From positions 1-10,450 of the forward strand of contig NZ_BAAADA010000016.1 of NCBI RefSeq assembly GCF_039522005.1: a stretch of 10,450 bases of DNA, in the 5' to 3' direction. The position numbers and the translations under genes are program-made. Of this stretch, positions 6,256-10,450 are shown piece by piece. Below the pieces are notes generated by a model. That model worked only from the letters and a program-made list of their open reading frames with translations, searched no databases and was not told the origin of the DNA. This stretch comes from Alkalibacterium indicireducens. GTDB lineage: Bacteria > Bacillota > Bacilli > Lactobacillales > Carnobacteriaceae_A. How positions within the stretch are numbered: the first letter of the stretch is position 1; the number at the start of each line of letters is the position of its first letter.

Positions 6256-7659
6256 TTATTTAAATATAGCCTTCAATTCAAGGTAATCTTCAACACCGTA
6301 CAATCCGTTTTCTCTTCCGAGTCCGGACTGTTTGTATCCACCGAATGGGGCTTTTGGTGTGCGGGCACCGTCGTTGATGGTGATGTTACCTGTTTTCAAT
6401 TTGCGTGCGACTTTTATGGCTTCGTCTTTTGGTCCAACTACTCCGCCGGACAGGCCGTAAATGGAGTCATTGGCCAGTTCGATCGCTTCCTCTACTGAGT
6501 CGTAGGTGATGACGACTAGTACTGGGCCGAAGATTTCTTCCTGAGCAATCGTCATGTCATTCGTGACGTTGACGAAGACTGTCGGTTCAACGTAGTAGCC
6601 TTTGCGGTCCAGCTTATTACCACCGACCAGAACTTCTGCGCCTTCTTCTTTCCCTTTTTCAATATAATTCAGGACAGTTTCCATCTGATCTTCAGAAACG
6701 ATGGGACCGACCATAGTGTCTTCATCGTTTGGATCACCGACTTTGATATCTTTATAATAGTCCTTGATAACTTCTTTAGTTCGTTCCAGTTCGTCTTTCG
6801 GTACTAAGAGACGTGAGAGTGCTGAACAGGTCTGTCCCTGGTTATGAAGCAGGGTATTGGCTGAATTTTTGACAGCCATTTCCAGATCGCCACCTTTAAG
6901 GTAGACCATAGGTGATTTTCCGCCCAGTTCCAGAACAATCTGCTTCACTGTCGTCTTCGCTTTTTCATACAGGCTCTTACCGACCTTAGTCGATCCTGTA
7001 AATGAAATGACGGATACATCTTCATGACTGGTCAGGTAGTCACCCGTAGAGCTGCCGTCACCTGTAATCAAGTTGAAGACACCATCGGGAAGACCGGCTT
7101 TATCTACGATATCTGCTAATAGAAGAGCAGTTAGGGGAGTCAGGTTAGGTGGCTTCACCACAACCGTATTTCCTGCCAGAAGAGCAGGGGTAATTTTTCT
7201 CTGAATCTGATTAAGCGGGTAGTTCCAAGGCGTGATGCAGGCTACGACACCATATCCCTCTTTGATCACCGTCGCATTGTCGACTTCTTCTTCGAATGAG
7301 AAGTTATCTATTTCTTCAAGCGTTGCGCCCATCTCTTTTTCGGCGAGGCCGACTTGCGTATTCTTGGCAAACTGTCGTGAGGTCCCGAGTTCCTCGATCA
7401 TCGTTTCGATCAGTTCCTCTTCACGTTCCTTGATGCCGTCAAGAATCTTCTGTACATACTCGGCACGCTTGGAAGGGGCTGTTGTGTTCCAGTCATCAAA
7501 AGCTGCTTTGGCCGCTGATACTGCACGGTTCACATCTTCTTCATTGGCGTTGACTACTTTACCGATAACTTCTTCAGTTGTCGGATTAATGACGTCTGCG
7601 TAATCATCAGACTGCGCATCCTGCCATTTTCCGTTGTAATATAAGGTTTGTTTTGTCAA
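6256..7659 (-). CDS. NAD(P)+-dependent aldehyde dehydrogenase
   Basis: A soluble aldehyde dehydrogenase superfamily enzyme that oxidises an aldehyde to its carboxylate. The 467 residues are a normal length. The nucleophile is Cys278 (NQGQTCSALSR), the general base Glu244 (VLELGGKSP), the oxyanion-hole Asn146 (TPWNYPL) and the nucleotide-site Lys169. FTGSTKVGKS (220-229), EEIFGPV (374-380) and PFGGYKQSGLGRE (438-450) are all present. The usual KPSE cofactor motif reads KPPN, so the glutamate that commonly holds the NAD ribose is absent and the cofactor choice is uncertain. The start codon is TTG at 7659, supported by AGGAGG eight bases upstream. It is monocistronic, with its own promoter and terminator. 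It resembles the general aldehyde dehydrogenases of Bacilli. The substrate cannot be told from sequence, and I see no metabolic link to the trp operon. Confidence 0.93.
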   Translation of the reverse strand: MTKQTLYYNGKWQDAQSDDYADVINPTTEEVIGKVVNANEEDVNRAVSAAKAAFDDWNTTAPSKRAEYVQKILDGIKEREEELIETMIEELGTSRQFAKNTQVGLAEKEMGATLEEIDNFSFEEEVDNATVIKEGYGVVACITPWNYPLNQIQRKITPALLAGNTVVVKPPNLTPLTALLLADIVDKAGLPDGVFNLITGDGSSTGDYLTSHEDVSVISFTGSTKVGKSLYEKAKTTVKQIVLELGGKSPMVYLKGGDLEMAVKNSANTLLHNQGQTCSALSRLLVPKDELERTKEVIKDYYKDIKVGDPNDEDTMVGPIVSEDQMETVLNYIEKGKEEGAEVLVGGNKLDRKGYYVEPTVFVNVTNDMTIAQEEIFGPVLVVITYDSVEEAIELANDSIYGLSGGVVGPKDEAIKVARKLKTGNITINDGARTPKAPFGGYKQSGLGRENGLYGVEDYLELKAIFK

Positions 7660-7680
7660 TTGACTCGCCTCCTAATTCCT

Positions 7681-7709
7681 ATTATGCAAAAAAAGGTGGG
7701 AGATGCCAA
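7681..7709 (-). promoter_or_regulatory. Sigma-A-type promoter of the aldehyde dehydrogenase gene
   Basis: On the - strand a -35 box TTGGCA (7709-7704) and a -10 box CATAAT (7686-7681) are separated by exactly 17 bases, and the spacer is rich in T. The implied start of transcription is near 7674, giving a very short leader just ahead of the AGGAGG and the TTG start codon. Confidence 0.7.
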
Positions 7710-7720
7710 ATGAAAGAGCT

Positions 7721-7746
7721 TGAACGATATTAGTTCATGATGGAAC
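7721..7746. promoter_or_regulatory. Possible operator upstream of the aldehyde dehydrogenase promoter
   Basis: Three alternating tetramers, GAAC (7722), GTTC (7733) and GAAC (7743), lie 11 and 10 bases apart, about one helical turn each. The first two form the inverted repeat TGAAC-N7-GTTCA. The group lies just upstream of the -35 box, where an activator would bind. No regulator gene is adjacent. This is inference from pattern only. Confidence 0.35.
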
Positions 7747-7770
7747 GATTGGGTTATTAAGCCCCTATTC

Positions 7771-7820
7771 AAAAAAAGAAAGCTCAAAGGGTGGACAAGG
7801 TTGTCATTCCTTTAAGCTTT
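7771..7820 (-). terminator. Intrinsic terminator of the SGNH hydrolase gene
   Basis: The arms AAAGCTCAAAGG (7779-7790) and CCTTTAAGCTTT (7809-7820) form a 12-bp stem with one G-T pair. An inner GACAA/TTGTC pairing extends the hairpin. Read on the - strand, the stem is followed by CTTTTTTTG. It lies about 60 bases after the stop of the - strand gene and insulates it from the aldehyde dehydrogenase gene. Confidence 0.82.
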
Positions 7821-7881
7821 TCGATTATTCCATTTTATTCGCTACACAGGACATCAATTTTACTAACGATTAATTGAACAT

Positions 7882-8640
7882 CTAATTTATCAAAGTATAG
7901 AGCTGTTCAGCTATGGCCTGATAGCCTTCTTCATTTGGGTGAAAGTAATCCTCATAGAGAAAATTTTCCATCTGATCCTGGAACAGATCAAAGGTCGGGA
8001 CATAAGTGGCATCAGGGTGTGACTCTACTAGCGAACGGGTTTCGTCGTTCCATTCAATAAGGTAATCGCTCAATTCTGGAATGATCAGACTGTATGGATT
8101 ATACAAGCCGATAAGGGCAATTTGAGATTCCGGATTGAGCGTTCGGATGTCACCAATAATGATTTCCAGATTGTCCAGATAGGCATTAAGTGTGTCTAGG
8201 AAGGCCACGGGCAGATCCAAATCTCTTTGAAAAGCCAGACGATTCAAGTCATTTCCTCCAATAGAGATGACAACCAGATCCGCTTCAGCAATAGTCGCAT
8301 CGTTTTCTCCCGTTTCAATCAGGTCGAAAAGCTGGCTGCTGGTGTAACCGGATATGGCCAGATTGGTCAAAGTCTCATCACCGTCCCGGTCCATTAACTC
8401 GAGGTACCGGTCACCGATGCCGGAGCTTTCTTCGTCACCAACACCGGAGCCTATGGAGTCTCCGAGGATGACTATATTATTGATTTCTTCTTGAGGGACA
8501 GGTTCTTCTACTAGCTCAGACTCATCCTCTTCATGTACGCCTTCATCTTCATCTCCAATTATGGATAGACTGACATAAGCAATGGATGCTAGCAGAGCCA
8601 CTGTAATTAACAGCAGAAGGATTCGTTTTTTCATTTTCAT
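7882..8640 (-). CDS. Membrane-anchored or secreted SGNH/GDSL-family hydrolase
   Basis: This 252-residue protein has an N-terminal hydrophobic segment (about 6-28) after a lysine-rich start. It lacks a lipobox cysteine, so it is a signal anchor or signal peptide and not a lipoprotein. A very acidic linker (about 30-52, many Glu and Asp) leads to the SGNH hydrolase domain. The four conserved blocks are present: Ser62 in GDSIGSGVGD, Gly98 in ISGYTSSQL, Asn130 in IGGND, and Asp231/His234 in DYFHPNEEGY. The enzyme therefore probably cleaves an ester or acetyl group outside the cell membrane. It resembles the YpmR-type lipase/acylhydrolase proteins of Bacilli. The substrate (lipid, peptidoglycan or polysaccharide acetyl) is unknown. 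The start ATG 8640 follows AAGGAG eight bases upstream. It is monocistronic between two terminators. Confidence 0.9.
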   Translation of the reverse strand: MKMKKRILLLLITVALLASIAYVSLSIIGDEDEGVHEEDESELVEEPVPQEEINNIVILGDSIGSGVGDEESSGIGDRYLELMDRDGDETLTNLAISGYTSSQLFDLIETGENDATIAEADLVVISIGGNDLNRLAFQRDLDLPVAFLDTLNAYLDNLEIIIGDIRTLNPESQIALIGLYNPYSLIIPELSDYLIEWNDETRSLVESHPDATYVPTFDLFQDQMENFLYEDYFHPNEEGYQAIAEQLYTLIN

Positions 8641-8746
8641 AGTTAATTCTCCTTACAGACCTCTTTTCAATTAGGCCAATCGAAATAAGTGAGCGGGTTT
8701 TAGATTGCATGTTAAGTGGTATGGATTAAGTTATCTGTATTGTAGC

Positions 8747-8768
8747 ATTATATTAGTGAAGTAATGTA
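8747..8768 (-). promoter_or_regulatory. Tentative promoter of the SGNH hydrolase gene
   Basis: On the - strand a perfect -10 box TATAAT (8752-8747) is preceded, 16 bases upstream, by a poor -35 match TTCTGC. It follows the hairpin ending the neighbouring gene and would give a leader of about 100 bases before the start codon. I see no riboswitch-like structure in that leader. Confidence 0.4.
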
Positions 8769-8778
8769 GCAGAACGCA

Positions 8779-8816
8779 GAAAAGCCAGACAACTTTCCGA
8801 AAGTAGGATGTCTGGC
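8779..8816 (-). terminator. Probable intrinsic terminator of the MerR-family gene
   Basis: A perfect 9-bp stem, AGCCAGACA (8783-8791) with TGTCTGGCT (8809-8816 plus the pairing base before it), has an inner ACTTT/AAAGT pairing. Read on the - strand, the stem is followed only by TTTTCTG, so the T-tract is short. It is about 60 bases beyond the stop of the regulator gene. Confidence 0.6.
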
Positions 8817-8878
8817 TGACTATATATTGAAGAATATAGGTCGTAGCATAAGCAGAAGGAAGAAAGCAGATTTCTGAC

Positions 8879-9685
8879 CTAAACGCTTTTCACCCTGACT
8901 TGTATTTCAGTGATCAGATTCGTCTGGTTGTCATGGACGGTATCATGCAGGGCACGTTCATAGAAGTAGCCATCGAGTGGCAGAGTATGCTGTCTGCTGA
9001 AATCGATCAGTTTTTGGTAAGGCTGATGCAGCTCTTCTTCAGGCCCTTGAAAGACGATACGAAGATAACTGCCAGCTGGTTTGGTATGAGTAGCTGATTC
9101 AGCCGAAGCGGCTTTGATATAGAAGTAATCGTACTGTTCAGTAAAAGGATTCTCGAGCTTTTTATCCACATTGATAAGGGTGCCATATTCATTGTTGGCA
9201 AGAAAGTGCAGATCCTTGTCATGAACTAAGGCGATGGCATCCATGATCCAGTCTGTCGGAGAGCGATTTTCCATTGGATGGCTGAGAACAAGGTGGTCCG
9301 TCGTGCAGTTTATCAGTTCAACTTCCATATGCGGCCGTTCAGCAATACTGATGTAGTGAAGCTTTCTGTCAATCGTATGCCTAATGCGTTCCAGTTCCTC
9401 CAGTTTGCGGTCGACATCACTGAGCCTGCTCTGAAGAGAGAGCTTGAAATCATGAAAGTCTCCGGAGAGGACCTTTTTGATTTCAGCCAGAGGCATATTT
9501 AGTTCCTTTAATGATAGAATCAGACTCAAGTCAAATACTTGTTTCAGCGTATAATAACGGTAGTCGTTCTCTCCTTTGAATTCAGGAGAGAAGAGCCCGA
9601 TTTCGTCATAGTAATGAAGTGTGCGTTTATTGATGTCCACCAGTTCAGCCAGTTCGGCAATTCTGAGGCTGTTCTTTTTCTTCAT
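8879..9685 (-). CDS. MerR-family transcriptional regulator with GyrI-like (BmrR/TipA-type) ligand-binding domain
   Basis: This is a 268-residue transcription activator. The N-terminal winged helix-turn-helix has the MerR signature: SLRIAELAELVDINKRTLHY at 6-25, then YDEIGLF (26-32) and the wing NDYRYYT (40-46). A dimerising coiled coil follows (about 85-112), and from about 118 a GyrI-like effector domain ending in GYFYERALHD. This layout is that of drug- or small-molecule-sensing regulators such as BmrR. It lacks the paired cysteines expected of a metal sensor. The start ATG 9685 is preferred: the frame remains open to an ATG at 9748, but that stretch holds the divergent promoter and dyad. 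GGGGAAGGA lies about 11 bases upstream, a rather long spacing. It probably controls itself and the divergent flavoprotein gene. Confidence 0.9.
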   Translation of the reverse strand: MKKKNSLRIAELAELVDINKRTLHYYDEIGLFSPEFKGENDYRYYTLKQVFDLSLILSLKELNMPLAEIKKVLSGDFHDFKLSLQSRLSDVDRKLEELERIRHTIDRKLHYISIAERPHMEVELINCTTDHLVLSHPMENRSPTDWIMDAIALVHDKDLHFLANNEYGTLINVDKKLENPFTEQYDYFYIKAASAESATHTKPAGSYLRIVFQGPEEELHQPYQKLIDFSRQHTLPLDGYFYERALHDTVHDNQTNLITEIQVRVKSV

Positions 9686-9705
9686 AAGATAATCAGTCCT
9701 TCCCC

Positions 9706-9736
9706 TTGACTCTACAGTTACTGTAGCCTTTATACT
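9706..9736 (+). promoter_or_regulatory. MerR-type promoter and operator of the flavoprotein gene
   Basis: On the + strand a -35 box TTGACT (9706-9711) and a -10 box TATACT (9731-9736) are separated by 19 bases. That is too long for normal sigma-A promoters but is the hallmark of promoters activated by MerR-family DNA distortion. The spacer contains the perfect dyad CTACAGT-T-ACTGTAG (9712-9726). The regulator is encoded next door in the opposite direction, so it is the expected binding protein. Confidence 0.88.
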
Positions 9737-9748
9737 TAATATAGTCAA
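9720..9748 (-). promoter_or_regulatory. Probable divergent promoter of the MerR-family gene
   Basis: On the - strand a -35 box TTGACT (9748-9743) and a weak -10 box TACAGT (9725-9720) are 17 bases apart, and the -10 box lies inside the MerR dyad. An alternative is TATAAA (9734-9729) with TTACTG 18 bases upstream. Either would overlap the operator, implying autoregulation. Confidence 0.45.
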
Positions 9749-9787
9749 TGATCAGTAATCGTCATTAGATTGAAAGGGGACAGTAAC

Positions 9788-10339
9788 ATGCTGAGAATTG
9801 GTATCGTAGTATTAGGTTTAGAAAAATGGAAAGAGTGTCGGACAGTAGCAAAGACCGTTCTTCCGTACCTGAAAAAAATCGGGAAGCGGCCTTATAGCAC
9901 CTCATTTGAATTGATCGATCTGGAAAAGTACAATCAGTCTCTTGACGGCGAATGGAATTTGACTGAAAAAGGACTGAAAAAGTTTAATGAGAAAGATGGC
10001 TTCATTTTTGTTCTGCCAACCTTCTCAGAAGAAGTGCCGGAGAGTTACCAGTCATTTTTCAGCCATATCCATAGGGAGCTGCAGCATAAATCCGTTATGA
10101 CGATCTGTTTTGGTGACAAGGATGAAAAGAGGCATACAATGGAGCAGCTGAATATCTGTCTTCTTAAATATGATCTGGCCTTGCCTGCGACCGATATCTT
10201 TGTGCCGAAGTATACCTTTGTCGAATGGGAAACCAAGCCGGATATAGAGAACATGATTACGGACCACGTAAACGATTATCTGCACTGGGCCATGAGTACG
10301 AAATATTTGAGAAACATCAGAAAAAGTCTAGTCATCTAA
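9788..10339 (+). CDS. NADPH-dependent FMN reductase-like flavodoxin-fold protein (degenerate)
   Basis: A 183-residue protein whose layout matches the NADPH-dependent FMN reductase family: first strand LRIGIVVLG (2-10), FELIDLEKYNQSL (40-52), the strand KDGFIFVLPTFSEEVPESYQ (69-88), and SVMTICFGDKDEKRHTMEQL (102-121). Two flavin-contact motifs are changed. The phosphate loop GSTRxxR is replaced by GLEKWKECR (10-18), and the PEYN flavin-ring motif reads PTFS (77-80). FMN binding and activity are therefore doubtful. The start ATG 9788 has AGGGGA (9775-9780) seven bases upstream; an in-frame TTG at 9770 lies before that site and is rejected. The MerR-type promoter suggests induction by a small molecule sensed by the divergent regulator. 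It is probably a quinone- or nitro-reductase-like stress protein, or a ligand-binding derivative of one. Confidence 0.75.
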   Translation: MLRIGIVVLGLEKWKECRTVAKTVLPYLKKIGKRPYSTSFELIDLEKYNQSLDGEWNLTEKGLKKFNEKDGFIFVLPTFSEEVPESYQSFFSHIHRELQHKSVMTICFGDKDEKRHTMEQLNICLLKYDLALPATDIFVPKYTFVEWETKPDIENMITDHVNDYLHWAMSTKYLRNIRKSLVI

Positions 10340-10350
10340 TAGTGTTATTC

Positions 10351-10383
10351 AGGCTCTTCCTACAAACGGGAAGGGCCTTTTTT
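10351..10383 (+). terminator. Intrinsic terminator of the flavoprotein gene
   Basis: The arms AGGCTCTTCC (10351-10360) and GGAAGGGCCT (10369-10378) pair over 10 bases with one G-T pair. A short loop separates them, and six T follow (10378-10383). It begins 11 bases after the stop codon. Confidence 0.92.
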
Positions 10384-10385
10384 GA

Positions 10386-10450
10386 GACTCCCACGGCTAA
10401 AGCCGCAAGCCCGAACCTTTCGGTTTGACGGGTGGGATTCTTGAGTGCTT
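10386..10450 (-). mobile_element. Possible end of an IS200/IS605-type (TnpB) element or its guide-RNA scaffold, cut by the window edge
   Basis: An outer stem GACTCCCAC (10386-10394) with GTGGGATTC (10432-10440, one mismatch) encloses two hairpins: CGGC-TAAA-GCCG (10394-10405) and CCCG/CGGG with inner AACC-TTTC-GGTT (10410-10432). Read on the - strand the segment ends in GGCTTTAGCCGTGGGAGTC. As I recall, such words are typical of right ends and omega-RNA (reRNA) scaffolds of TnpB-carrying IS200/IS605 elements. If so, the element lies to the right on the - strand, and only its tail is inside the window. No transposase or TnpB domain is visible here. A solitary remnant or MITE-like copy, or an unrelated structured RNA, are alternatives. 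Confidence 0.42.

Noticed and set aside
7232..7603. A 123-codon + strand frame rich in Ser, Ala and Thr
   Set aside because: It is antisense to the aldehyde dehydrogenase gene, whose frame carries all catalytic motifs. The low-complexity composition is typical of a shadow frame.
9686..9748. N-terminal extension of the MerR-family protein from ATG 9748
   Set aside because: The extension would be encoded by the divergent promoter and operator, and the MerR DNA-binding domain normally begins within a few residues of the start, as it does from ATG 9685.
10225..10428. A + strand frame overlapping the flavoprotein 3' end
   Set aside because: It runs through the terminator and the hairpin cluster in a different frame, without a ribosome binding site or recognisable domain.

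Overview
The window looks like chromosomal DNA of a low-to-middle G+C Gram-positive bacterium of the class Bacilli. The reasons are strong AGGAGG-type ribosome binding sites, GTG and TTG starts, intrinsic terminators, the gene order trpE-G-D-C-F-B-A with trpG inside the operon (as in many Lactobacillales and Staphylococcaceae), and BmrR-type MerR regulation. I cannot assign a genus from sequence reading alone.

Positions 1-5950 hold a tightly packed tryptophan operon on the + strand. It contains the C-terminal catalytic part of trpE, then complete trpG, trpD, trpC, trpF, trpB and trpA. Every junction overlaps by 1 to 32 bases, which suggests translational coupling, and a perfect 10-bp terminator hairpin closes the operon. 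Together the enzymes convert chorismate to anthranilate (TrpE/TrpG) and then to tryptophan (TrpD, TrpC, TrpF, TrpA/TrpB). The 5' end of trpE is abnormal. The N-terminal domain is absent, all three + frames are stopped near the left edge, and the first ~75 bases do not look like TrpE.

Positions 5951-6255 are a non-coding convergent spacer. It carries the trpA terminator, three to four degenerate ~52-bp tandem repeats with hairpin cores, and a terminator for the gene on the other strand.

Positions 6256-8640 carry two - strand genes: an NAD(P)-dependent aldehyde dehydrogenase with a TTG start, its own promoter and a possible operator, and a membrane-anchored SGNH/GDSL hydrolase with its own terminator.

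Positions 8879-10339 form a divergent regulator/target pair. A BmrR/TipA-like MerR regulator (-) faces a degenerate NADPH-dependent FMN reductase-like protein (+). Between them is a textbook MerR-type promoter with a 19-bp spacer filled by a perfect dyad. This looks like a small ligand-sensing response module.

The last ~65 bases, just after the flavoprotein terminator, fold into a compact multi-hairpin structure. It resembles the ends or guide-RNA scaffolds of IS200/IS605-type (TnpB) elements, so a mobile element may begin at the right edge. Apart from that possibility, the repeat array and the degenerate flavoprotein, the window is mostly ordinary metabolism.
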